NCBI GenBank assembly: GCA_001557505.1
Contig: LSAX01000007.1
Span: forward strand, 310,001 to 374,000
Source of the DNA: Reticulascus tulasneorum
Lineage: Eukaryota > Ascomycota > Sordariomycetes > Glomerellales > Reticulascaceae
DNA: 64,000 bases
Direction of reading: 5' to 3'
The translations under genes and the position numbers were made by a program. Within the stretch, counting starts at the first letter, position 1, and each line of letters opens with the position of its first letter. This document shows positions 23,201-33,114 of this stretch, piece after piece. Below the pieces are notes generated by a model, which saw nothing but the letters and a program-made list of their open reading frames with translations, was not told the DNA's origin and ran no database searches.

Positions 23201-23709
23201 CTCTTCGACAAGTACAGTGTGAGGGCAGGCAGCAAGCCGACGACGAGGGACTCGGCACTCAGATGAGCGAAGAGCGCATCGAGGCCGTACTGCGCAGCGT
23301 CGCGAACGACGGAGCCCTTGTCGGAGAGCGCGTCCAGAGCACAGCCAACCATTCCGCCATCATGTAGTAGAAAGACCGTCTCGCTAATCGGTTGTCGCGG
23401 CGGAAAGCGTTCAAAAAGAGCGCCAAGCAGATTCTGGGAACTTTCTCTCCGTTGACCCGACTTCTTGTCGGCAGCGGCCTTCTTCACTTCGGCCAGAATG
23501 CCGTACTGCTGAAGGCCGATAAAGCCGACAGAGTTGAGGAGGAGTTCGCATAGTCCGTAGGAGGCGTCGACGGACGCGGCCGACGACGATGCGCTGAAGA
23601 TGGTGTCCAGGAATGCAGAGATTTCCTGCTGGGTTGGCGGGGGAGGGGAATCTTTAGCGACCATCGTGGGATGCGATGGCGGGGTCACAGGATGAGGCAT
23701 TGTCGGCAA
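20280..23709 (-). CDS. new1: EF-3-like ABC ATPase of the New1/Elf1 type
   Basis: A ribosome-associated ABC-F-related ATPase; yeast New1 and fission yeast Elf1 act in translation termination/recycling or mRNA export. Exon 1 (23709-21089) and exon 2 (21033-20280) give 1124 aa; the phase-2 junction restores FQYEVKWRAWLP in the chromodomain-like insertion. Order: N-terminal HEAT-repeat region (about residues 20-420), ABC1 with P-loop GRNGAGKST (about 510), LSGGW (about 598) and DEPTNHLD, then ABC2 with GPNGAGKST (about 756), split by the insertion, LSGGQ (about 944) and DEPTNFLD. The tail is Gly/Ser-rich, then KKKKKITKKEQKEREVRRR and WLNSPKGTPHPPDTDDEA. Canonical EF-3 has a different lysine-rich end, so I favour New1/Elf1. 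The Asn/Gln-rich prion region of yeast New1 is absent. ATG 23664 is an alternative start. Confidence 0.85.
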
Positions 23710-25679
23710 GTCGAGAAGGACCGGAGACAGAATATTCCCAGGCTACTCCCTTTTTCCTTGTAGAACTTGAAGCCAACGAAGGAGAGAGAAGAAGCGCAGG
23801 TCTGCGAGGGAGCGCAGAAATATCCCCTTTTTGAAACAGGGCTTTGGCGAAGTGTAGGTCGGCTGGAGTGTGTCAGCGGATATCAGGCGCAGTCCTTTCG
23901 CCCTTAGGCTGGGCTGGGTTGGACCATGTGAAATTTTTTTCCTTATCGGTGAGTGTTTTCTTATCGCCCCTCCCCTTATCTTGGGGGGGCTCAGATCCTC
24001 CCGTTTCCGGTCGGTATGTATGTACCCAATTACCTACCTAGTACCTTATTGTAGACACATACCTGGCTACGAAATAAGGTACCTAGGGGAGGAGGTGAGG
24101 CAACTCAAAATGAACTCTTGATGGACGAGGAGACCTGTCAACAACCCACGTGCATGCCGTCCCCACAGCCTATCAGATTTTGCGTGGAAGTGTGTGCAGC
24201 CAGACTTTGAACGTGAGACGTCTGTATTGACAACTTGGAACCTTAACCGCCATTACAGATGCTTGGCTAGGTAGTGAATTCTGTGATTGAATTCTCGGCC
24301 AGTCCCATCGGGCTCCGCAATCTTCTCGGCCACGGAGGTTCAGAAATTTTCATTTGCCACGAGTAAGGTATCCATGATGTCTACCAGCCTACCTTACTTA
24401 AGGTAATCCGGAGACATACACCCTGATTAACCATCCAGGAGAGTCATGGCCTTGTGAAATTGATGAATCTGAACGTTTGCCCTTACGATCCTTTCTTCAC
24501 TACAGATTAGGTAGGTTGGTAATATGCAGCTCCATTTAACATCCAGCTAAACACACAAATTTGATCCCAACAAATCTTGGAGCCTTCGCAGCCAAGCCAG
24601 CAGCGACAGGTCACAAATAGGAAGGCGCCAGCATCGGGGAGGTACTCTGACATTTTTCACCCACCTACCTACTTATCTACTACTCCGTAACTTAGGGCCA
24701 ATAAGTAGGACGAATATCCTCCCATCGCCTCGCTAGCTTCAACCATCATATTCTTGCACAACGTAAGTCGTAATGAGGTTGCGACTCAGACTGTCCCCAT
24801 TTCTTTCTAAGTGGGTTGGACCGGGGGGCCAAGGGGGGGGGTGATGGTAATTACCTACTTATTAGTACCCAAGTGGGTTGTAAAAAAACATGAGTGCCGC
24901 TTAAAGTTAACTGGTGGGACGAAAAGATGGCAGATTCGTCTTCGCCAGTTGGAGGCAACTTTCCTTTGGAAAGTATATGAAACAAAATATTCTAATGATA
25001 GGTAGGTATCATTGCTATATACTCACTAATATATTCATTTCAATATTCCTGTGAATGGCGACTTGAATATCTTGATATTTTACGATATTCATTACAATAC
25101 TACCTGGTATTGCATGTAGGTAGTCCGTACTGTTTTTATGACCCACTTAGTACTAACCTAAGGTAGGTACCTAATAATAACACCGTCTTTGCGGACCCAA
25201 AGTTGCAAACCAATTAGAGCTGAGCTGGGGATCTTCGGAATTGCCAAGACGTCCGTTCTCAAGGCAAAGGTACGAAAGCCGATGCGTCGTTTCAGCCTCC
25301 TGATGTCGGGCTCAAATTTTGGCAACGTGACCGCCTCGGGTTGGACTCCTTGACAACAGATTCCATTCCATCCTTTCTTATCTCTTTGCGTTGACATTTC
25401 TTGCTTGACCATCGCATCCAGTCGCTACACTGTTCCGGTCCACGGTCCACGGTCTCTCCTCGTCGAGAACACATCAAACTTCGAAACTGCAAACTCGAGA
25501 TGGTCCGCATCTCACACAGCAGCACCACGCCAAGTTCTTGAGCATATACGGTGCCATCGCCATTCGGCCATCATCCACCCAACATCCTACCTTAGTTCGG
25601 GAAGCGACCCGTACCTCATACTGAAATCACCCAAGTCATCGTGCTGAATCACCTCCAGCATAAGGCCTCCCAACCAACG
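23710..25679. other. Bidirectional promoter region rich in AGGTAGGTA/TACCTACC motifs
   Basis: 1.97 kb between divergent genes (New1-like and GH3). It holds many copies of (A)GGTAGGT, TACCTACC or GTACCTA, for example around 24022-24090, 24385-24410, 24505-24520, 24660-24690, 25005-25015 and 25155-25175. It also holds a 9-G run at 24833-24841 and a distinctly AT-rich stretch at about 24960-25130. The last 260 bases before 25680 are CT-rich. No coding frame is supported. Confidence 0.5.
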
Positions 25680-28538
25680 ATGGACCCCAGCAAGGAGGGC
25701 CTCCTAGGTCCGGATCAGTTCCGCCACTCCTTCGAAGACCGCGAATCGGATCTCGACTCCGACATTGACGCCACCGACTACCTCCATGCCGACTCCTCGA
25801 AGTTCGCCTCATCCGCTGGGAAACCTACGTTTCTCTCTCGCCAACGCCTCGTCCGATTTTGCTCGATACAAAAGCCTCTGCGTGGACGGTCCAAGTGCTG
25901 CGTAGTAGCGCTCGTCCTCGTTTTCGGTATCTGGATAATTGTTGCTGCTGGAGGGGCATTAGTCTACAAGAAATACAGAGACGCACCGCCTGATGGTCTG
26001 TCGCCGCCATGGTACCCGACCCCGAAAGGAGGCATAGCCTCGACATGGGCTGAGAGCTACCAAAAGGCGGCGGAGATGGTCTCGCGAATGACCCTGCCGG
26101 AGAAAGTCAATGTGACCACTGGAACGGGCTGGAGAATGGGCCTGGCAGTCGGTACAAATGGACCTGCCGTGCATGTAGGCTTCCCTCAGCTCCATCTCCA
26201 GGATGGCCCTCTGGGTATTCGCTTCGCCGACAATGCCACAGCGTTCCCCGCCGGGGTCACTGTCGGGGCTACCTGGAATAAAAAGCTCATGTACGAGAGA
26301 GGCAAGGCGCATGCCATGGAAGCACGATTGAAGGGCATACAAGTGTTGCTAGGTCCATGCATTGGGCCGTTGGGTCGCATGCCAGCCGGCGGCCGAAACT
26401 GGGAAGGTTTTGGTGCCGACCCATATCTTCTCGGTATCGCGGGGGCCGAGACAATCAAGGGCATCCAGTCCGAAGGTGTGATGGCAACCATTAAACACTT
26501 CGTTGCCAACGAACAAGAGCACTTTAGACAGAGCTGGGAATGGGGCCTGCCGAATGCGATTTCCAGCAACATTGGCGACAGAGCGATGCACGAGTTGTAC
26601 GCATGGCCCTTTGGCGACGCCGTAAAGGCTGGCGTTGCCAGCGTCATGTGCTCATACAATATGGTCAACAACTCTTACGCCTGCGGAAACTCCAAACTTC
26701 TCAATGGCATCCTCAAAGATGAGCTAGGCTTCCAGGGTTTCGTGATGAGCGATTGGTTAGCGCAAAGGTCAGGAGTGGCGAGCGCACTCGCGGGACTTGA
26801 TATGACTATGCCCGGTGATGGCCTAGGTTGGCAGGATGGCAAGTCGCTCTGGGGTCCCCAGCTTACCAAGGCTGTCCTCAACGGCTCAGTTCCTGTTGAC
26901 AGACTCAACGATATGGTAACCAGAATTGTCGCCTCTTGGTACCAACTAGGTCAAGACGACAAGAAGCTCTTCGACGGCAGCCGCCCAAACTTCTCCCCAT
27001 GGACAAACGACAAGATGGGCGTCATCTCCCCTGGTAGTCCCACACCGCAAACGGAGGTCGAGGTCAACAAATTTGTCAACGTTCAGGGAGACCATTCCGA
27101 CGTTGCGAGACGTGTCGCTGCTGAGGGTATCGTTTTACTAAAGAATGAGAATATTTTACCGATCAGCAAGGAAGGCTTTCTAGATTCGAAGACGAGGCGG
27201 CACGAAGGCAAGCTTAAAATCGGAGTCTTTGGCGAGGATGCTGGGCCTGGAAATGGCCCAAACTATTGTGCAGACCGCGGCTGTAATCAGGGCACTCTGG
27301 GGTCGGGATGGGGCAGCGGGGCAGTCGAGTTTCCTTATCTCGTGGCTCCAATCGATGCCCTGAGGAGAAGCTTCGACAAAGAGAAGGTCGAGATGTCCGA
27401 GTACCTAACCAACTCGCCGGGTTTCAGCAAAGACCCCTCTATACTACACGACAAGGATATTTGCATTGTCTTTGCCAACGCCGACTCTGGAGAAGGTTTT
27501 CTTGGCTGGAACGGTGTCAGCGGCGACCGCAACGATCTCCATTTGCAGAAAGGAGGAGACGCTCTCATTGCGAAGGTTGCTAAGAACTGTGGAAAGGGCA
27601 CGGGGGACACGGTGGTCGTCATTCATTCCGTCGGCCCTGTGGAGATGGAGAAGTGGATCGAACTTCGTGGCGTCAAGGCCGTCCTCTATGCGAATCTTCC
27701 AGGCGAGGAAAGCGGGAATGCTCTCGCCGATGTGCTTTTTGGAGATGTCAACCCCAGCGGCAAGCTCCCGTACACCATTGGCAAGTCCTTGAAGGACTAC
27801 GGCGACGCGGGACAGATCATGTACTTGCCTAACGGCGTTGTGCCGCAGCAGGACTTCTCGGAAGGGCTGTATGTTGACTATCGGCATTTCGACAAGTATG
27901 GGATCGCGCCACGCTTTGAGTTTGGATTCGGCCTATCTTACACAACGTTTGAGCTCTCCAATCTGGTAGTTACTCCTGTTAAGGCGAAATCTCCTTTACC
28001 TTCTCCTCGGCCACAGCCTGCAGCCGAGCCACCGAAGTACGATGAAAAGATTCCTGATGAGAAGGAGGCTCTGTTTCCTCAAGGCTTTCGCAAGCTCGAG
28101 AAGTACATTTATCCTTACCTCGATAATGTTGATGACATCGTAACGCATGGCTACCCTTACCCGGATGGGTACAACGTGAAGCAGCCTCTTTCCGGAGCCG
28201 GCGGTGAAGAGGGTGGAAACCCTGATCTATGGGAGACTTACGTGACAGTCGATGTCGAGGTCAAGAACACTGGGCTTGTTGCCGGAAAGGTTGTCCCTCA
28301 ACTTTACCTGGCATATCCGGAAGGAACGAAGATTGACTTCCCAGTCAAAGTTCTCCGAGGCTTCGAGAAGATTCTTCTTGAGAAAGATGAGAAGGCCACG
28401 GTCACATTCAACCTCACCCGCAGGGATCTCAGTTACTGGGATGTCCAGCAGCAAAATTGGATGATGGTAATGTCGGGAGAGTACACGATCATGGTAGGGC
28501 AGAGCTCCCGAGACCTAACTGTCACAGGGAAGTGGTGA
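25680..28538 (+). CDS. Membrane-anchored GH3 beta-glucosidase (BglE-like)
   Basis: Hydrolyses terminal beta-D-glucosyl residues. 952 aa, no intron. ATG 25680 is chosen over the in-frame ATG at 25641 because it starts an acidic cytosolic tail typical of these proteins. One membrane helix (about residues 75-96, VVALVLVFGIWIIVAAGGAL) makes it a type II protein with the catalytic part outside. GH3 signatures: LQDGPLGIRF, GRNWEGFGADPYL, KHFVANEQE, CSYNMVN, and GFVMSDW with nucleophile Asp at residue 358. The second domain has VLLKNENILP and the SGEGFLGWNG region that supplies the general acid. A fibronectin-III-like domain ends the chain (VDVEVKNTG, PQLYLAYP, VLRGFEK). An insertion of about 90 residues (rich in Pro and Lys/Glu) lies between. 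Aspergillus BglE/BglF have the same plan. Confidence 0.92.
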   Translation: MDPSKEGLLGPDQFRHSFEDRESDLDSDIDATDYLHADSSKFASSAGKPTFLSRQRLVRFCSIQKPLRGRSKCCVVALVLVFGIWIIVAAGGALVYKKYRDAPPDGLSPPWYPTPKGGIASTWAESYQKAAEMVSRMTLPEKVNVTTGTGWRMGLAVGTNGPAVHVGFPQLHLQDGPLGIRFADNATAFPAGVTVGATWNKKLMYERGKAHAMEARLKGIQVLLGPCIGPLGRMPAGGRNWEGFGADPYLLGIAGAETIKGIQSEGVMATIKHFVANEQEHFRQSWEWGLPNAISSNIGDRAMHELYAWPFGDAVKAGVASVMCSYNMVNNSYACGNSKLLNGILKDELGFQGFVMSDWLAQRSGVASALAGLDMTMPGDGLGWQDGKSLWGPQLTKAVLNGSVPVDRLNDMVTRIVASWYQLGQDDKKLFDGSRPNFSPWTNDKMGVISPGSPTPQTEVEVNKFVNVQGDHSDVARRVAAEGIVLLKNENILPISKEGFLDSKTRRHEGKLKIGVFGEDAGPGNGPNYCADRGCNQGTLGSGWGSGAVEFPYLVAPIDALRRSFDKEKVEMSEYLTNSPGFSKDPSILHDKDICIVFANADSGEGFLGWNGVSGDRNDLHLQKGGDALIAKVAKNCGKGTGDTVVVIHSVGPVEMEKWIELRGVKAVLYANLPGEESGNALADVLFGDVNPSGKLPYTIGKSLKDYGDAGQIMYLPNGVVPQQDFSEGLYVDYRHFDKYGIAPRFEFGFGLSYTTFELSNLVVTPVKAKSPLPSPRPQPAAEPPKYDEKIPDEKEALFPQGFRKLEKYIYPYLDNVDDIVTHGYPYPDGYNVKQPLSGAGGEEGGNPDLWETYVTVDVEVKNTGLVAGKVVPQLYLAYPEGTKIDFPVKVLRGFEKILLEKDEKATVTFNLTRRDLSYWDVQQQNWMMVMSGEYTIMVGQSSRDLTVTGKW

Positions 28539-28539
28539 T

Positions 28540-28552
28540 CCCCCCCCCCCCC
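28540..28552. repeat. 13-bp C homopolymer next to the GH3 stop codon
   Basis: An uninterrupted run of 13 C starts two bases after the TGA at 28536-28538. The rest of 28539-28981 is the short space between the convergent 3' ends of the GH3 and MFS genes and holds nothing else I can see. Confidence 0.8.
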
Positions 28553-28981
28553 TCACGGCAAGCGGATAGAGAACTGGAAATCATGGCGTAATCTAGGAGT
28601 CATTCGTTTGGTGAATTGGCCATCTTTTGTTAGTTGGAGGCACAATAGTAGGAATATGCACAGCACTAGAGAAAGTTAACTCGGAGAGAACGGGTACATG
28701 CGGTGAAATCTCAGTGTTGATTGCAAGACTACGAATTCCATAGAAGATGACACGAAGTTTTTGATAGCATGGTTGTGACAATCCACGCCGAGCAGTGACC
28801 ATGGACTATCTTAGTGCGACTGGATCCAAAATCCCATGCCGAGATCTTTATTATGCTATTTGTAACATATCCCCATAAACGCCAATTTACATGATGCCAC
28901 CATATGTACCGTCGTGTAATCACTCCTCCATGCCCATTTCCAGATGCAAATCTGCCAGCCGAAGCTCCTATATTTCAATGT

Positions 28982-30869
28982 CTAATGTTCCGTATCGTCC
29001 TCGACAGTGTCTTCTTCTCCCATCCAGTCGTCGCTTTCAAGTCCACGGTTCCTGATTGCCAGAGACCCAAGCCAACCGATAAGAGATATGCCACCGAAAA
29101 ATCCCCATGCCAGAGCCTCCCCCTTCGGATGAACACGTGTCGCTAGAGTGAACAAGCCGCCAGACACAAATGGCCCAACGCTGCGGCCGGCTGCTGATAG
29201 GCTTTGCGCAATCCCGTTGAGAGTTCCCAGGGTAGCGTGTGATGGAGCGCAGTTTGTTATCTGGTCGGAGAGTTAGCCCTATCGATGCGAGTCTCGGGGA
29301 ATAATAGTCTGGGCTGGGCTTGTCCAGGCTGGCATTCTGCGGATGTAGACTTACCAGTAGCATGACGCTCGAAAGCCCACCGACAGCACAAATGTTCTTG
29401 ATGACGAGAACGACCCCGAGCTCAGCATACAACCAATTGCGTCCGCTACCGAGTCCAAACGGCGGATCATCGTCCACGTACCCTATCCAGGGCATGAGAG
29501 CCATGCTGACTGCCAACCCTAACAGCGCAACTTGATAGCTGCCGAGGTTTCCTAGGCGGCTCTTGAATGACCGGAAGAGGAAGATCTGAAATGCAATGGT
29601 AGCGACACCAGCCAAGCTTAGACTGACGCCGATAATGCCGGGTGTTAAATTCCTCCCAGTGGGCGGAGGAGCATCAGCGAATATTGGAAAGAGGCTGTTG
29701 AACGATATGTTGGCCAGCTGAAAGACTAGATAGGTCATCAGCACCAAAACCGTGTTGCGATTCAGCACATCACGCCATGTTGTGTTTTGATACACATTCT
29801 TTCCATCTTCCTCCACCACATTGGGTCCTTCTGACGGCTGTTGTAACACGCCTTGTGAATCAGATATTTGTTCCTCCGAGGAAGACGAGGATGAGCTCAT
29901 CACTGCGCTAGAACCCCGTCGAGGCCAACGTGAGCTCCAGGAGTTTCTGCGCGGTGCGCTATGTCCCCACAGCCACGACCAAACGTTGGTCAACCACATC
30001 GGCTTCCATGCAGAATGATCGACGTCCTCGAGGGACTCGAGTGTCTCCTCAAACCAGATACCAACAACCACAACACTGATCAAAAGCAGGGCGGCGCTAA
30101 GAATATTTGGCGCAAGGTAGGGGTAATTCTTGCCGAGCTTTCCCACGAGCAGACCTCCCAATGCGGGCCCAGTGACGCCTCCCAGCCCATAAATCACAGG
30201 CAACCAGGTAAATGCCTGGCTCTGGTTTGATCTGTCCGTCACCTCTCCCAGCACGGTGGGGACGACGGCAGCGTTGCCATTTAGCATTCCCATAGCCACG
30301 TGCACAACGATGATTTGCCAATACGTTGTGCAGAAGCCGAAGGCGACAAAGCAGCACATCAACAAGAAAGTGCCGAGTAGCAGGACTGGTTTTCGGCCAA
30401 CGACATCGGACAGGTACCCCCACAGCAGATTGGTGGATAGCTGAGCAAGCGCAAAAGCCGACGCAAGTATGCCAACATATAGCCCGGCTTGTGGGGTGGG
30501 TATTTCGGGAAAGGATTCGACCATCTTCGGTAGGTATGGAGAGATCGAGTTGAGGGCGGTTTGCTCCATCAGGGAGAGCAATGCGAGGAGGGCTAGTTGT
30601 CGAACCGGCAGAGGTGTCTGTTCGTGGGAATGACTGGAGGTGATCGAGCTCGAGTCAGATGGGGAACCTAGTCGTGCTGACTGCTCGCGAGGCGTCTTAG
30701 GAGGCGGCGTCGGGAATGTGTGGTACTGATGCGTCGATTGGCGACGCATAGATGCCCTTCGGCCAGCATGAAGGCTGCCCAATGTTGGGATGGGCGCACC
30801 CGCGTGAAACGAGCCCGACGATACGGTACGTGCGGCCGCGGCCGCACTGATCAAATTGGTGTGAACCAT
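28982..30869 (-). CDS. Major facilitator superfamily transporter, DHA1-like
   Basis: A proton-linked exporter or importer of the 12-helix MFS. Exon 1 (30869-29355) and exon 2 (29260-28982) join in phase 0 at a GTAAGT..CCAG intron and give 597 aa. ATG 30869 is preferred; the open frame begins 39 codons earlier without support. A 90-residue cytosolic N-terminal tail rich in Ser, Pro and Arg precedes helix 1 (LALLALLSLMEQTALNSISP). The loop 2-3 signature is GYLSDVVGRKP. A long Ser- and acidic-residue-rich central loop separates the two six-helix halves. Exon 2 encodes helices 11-12 (SLSAAGRSVGPFVSGGLF, WGFFGGISLIGWLGSLA) and an acidic tail. Sequence style is that of the DHA1/ZIFL-like drug:H+ antiporters. 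The substrate is not predictable. Reading through the intron gives a false C-terminus. Confidence 0.88.
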
Positions 30870-32306
30870 GGTGAGAGGTGTTGTTGGAAATGGAGTCAAA
30901 GACCACCAGTTGACGAGGTCCTCTCCCGTGGTGGTGGTGACGTCGCTGTGCTGGGATTTTGCTCTTCTTGTCACGCGAGAGGTCAATTCGCCCCGGCCTG
31001 GGGCTCACAACAATCTGGAGCTAGACCAAACCAATTCTTTCATGGTTCGGGGGTCAAAGACGTCCGGGGCCCAGATGAGAGGTTGAGGGTGGACGCGCTT
31101 TCGTTGTTGAATCATGGGTTAGAATTTTCCGCCGTTGGCTATTGAAGGATGCCATCGGCAGTGGCACGGGATCGATCAGTCAGCCACGCGCCAACCTTGA
31201 ATGCGGACGGAGTCGCTGCAGAATGAAAATACCCCTCGGTGCCCCCACTGAACACCCCGCTTTGTGGAGTTGACATCATCACCTTTCACAACAACTCATC
31301 ATAAGCCGAAAAGGATTGCGGTAGACACAAGGAAGATGAATACGATGGACTTCGGCGGCCATCTTGCAAGGTATCTTCCTCAGCCACTGCTCTTCGTTGC
31401 ATTTGTCTCGCTCAAGCCGGCCTGGTCTAGAACCAGGAGTGCCACGGCGCGCGATATTCTGGGCTCGACGAAGTGGGGGGGTTTCTTAGTTTGGAGACAT
31501 TGTTTTTATAGTTCTCGACTTGCCTACGATCCGCAAGAGTAATATGCCAGATCCAATGGACCTTTCCTGCAGCAGCATGTTGGTAGTGCATCACTACGGT
31601 TGATTGCTGAAGATTCGCAAATCATTAGAATAGTATTCCTTGCTGGAGAGGTCGATAAGGATTCGCAATATTTACTTGGTTTAATTACTCGGCAATTGCC
31701 CAGTCGTAGCTATATATAACATCTCAGCTTGCCAAAAAGGGGAGGGAGCGGGATTAACTAGAAGTTACCAGTGAAACTTGAGTCATATGGTGATGTGAAA
31801 CGATGCCATGCGAATTGATGCCGACATTGGGTTCTGATTATAACATCAGAAGGTGAGTTGCCTGCGATAATAATCAACGGCGGGAAATCCAACATTGTCG
31901 CAACGGCTAAATATTAATGAACTTCAAATAGATACCTATAGCATCATGGCCAAAGTTAGCTATACGAGACTGAGATCACCATGGTAGAACGTCGCGTTTC
32001 TCGTATATGCGAGTAAAAAGAAACAATAGAATATCGATAACTTGGAACAGCTAAAGGCGAACCATGGCTGTGCTGAGAGGAAATGAAAAGAAACCGATCA
32101 CAGCACAGTGTGACCCAGTCCAAGAATAAACAATATCATACAATCATCCGAAACACCATGCCGTAGCAAGAATAGATATAAAAAGCCTGGATCTTTTTCC
32201 CAGACGAAGCTGTTCCCAAAATCCCTAAACTCCACCTCTCGTATAGAATAGCCTATGCAGCGAATCCCCGCGCGCACCGACCAGAAAGAAAAGGACGGTA
32301 ATAATT
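30870..32306. other. Intergenic, no gene supported
   Basis: MFS promoter on the left and the 3' flank of the small minus-strand gene on the right. 31540-32100 is relatively AT-rich. Confidence 0.45.
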
Positions 32307-33114
32307 TCAATACCAAGTCGGCGGGACAGTCCAATGGCGAAGCATGGTGTCGACTGCCTTTGTCCATTCGTAGTCAAAACAAGCGGCAAGCTGCTTTGCT
32401 TCCTCCGCAGAAGGCTCGCGCCCTCCCCACATTTCTGGTTTTGCTGCTTCGAGAGCAGAATAGCCGGATATCAAATCACTGGGCGGATATGGTGGTCAGC
32501 TTCGTCTGCCTTGGGTTGAAGTAATAGAATTGATCCCGCAACGCGACTTACTCTTCCCGTATCTTCACCAAACACAACCAAGCAAGATTCCAGCTCTTAT
32601 TAGAGTTGGGGTCGTTTCTGACGCGTACATGTGCATCGTATACAATATCTCCACAAAATGGATAGCTTCGGGTAAGCCCGCGGAGCTCTGTTAAGAACTG
32701 ATTGCTGTTGACGTAGTAGTCCCAGGCAGCGGTCATCGGGCCTTGAAATGCCAGAGCATCCTCTTCGTTCTCACAAGTGGCAGCAACACGTTCAATTCGG
32801 CAAAGTTCCGTGAGGGTGTTAACACGGTGGGTTGACAGAGAGTCTATCAGCTGTTGTACGGAGCTCTGGAGGTGGTCAGACGGTTAGTAACAGTGTCTCT
32901 GGTTGCACGAGCCAATGATGACGATGAGAGATGGAGATAAGAGACGGCATGCACAACACTCGGAAGCAAGCTCAGTGCGCGAATGGGTAGCCTAGTGAGA
33001 TGGGTGGGTTACGAAGTAGAGCCCGTTACTAACATGGACAGCCCTCCCACTTCTACCGCTGCGACCGCTACGATGGCTACCTCCCGCGTGGCGGTCGGAT
33101 CGGGACCCGGACAT
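32307..33114 (-). CDS. Unrecognised 188-aa protein with an Arg/Ser/Gly-rich N-terminus
   Basis: Three exons, 33114-33034, 32865-32552 and 32478-32307, splice cleanly (GTTAGT..CCAG phase 0; GTAAGT..CCAG phase 2). The first 27 residues are Ser/Arg/Gly/His-rich with SGR repeats (HRSGRSGRSGRAVH). The rest is a compact, mostly helical-looking domain: SVQQLIDSLSTHRVNTLTEL, ERVAATCENEEDALAFQG, WDYYVNSNQFLTELRG, then WNLAWLCLVKIRED. It ends with SALEAAKPEMWGGREPSAEE, WTKAVDTMLRHW and a final PPTWY. No signal peptide or membrane segment is present. I do not recognise the family. Exon fit and amino-acid composition argue that it is real; no function is proposed. Confidence 0.65.
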
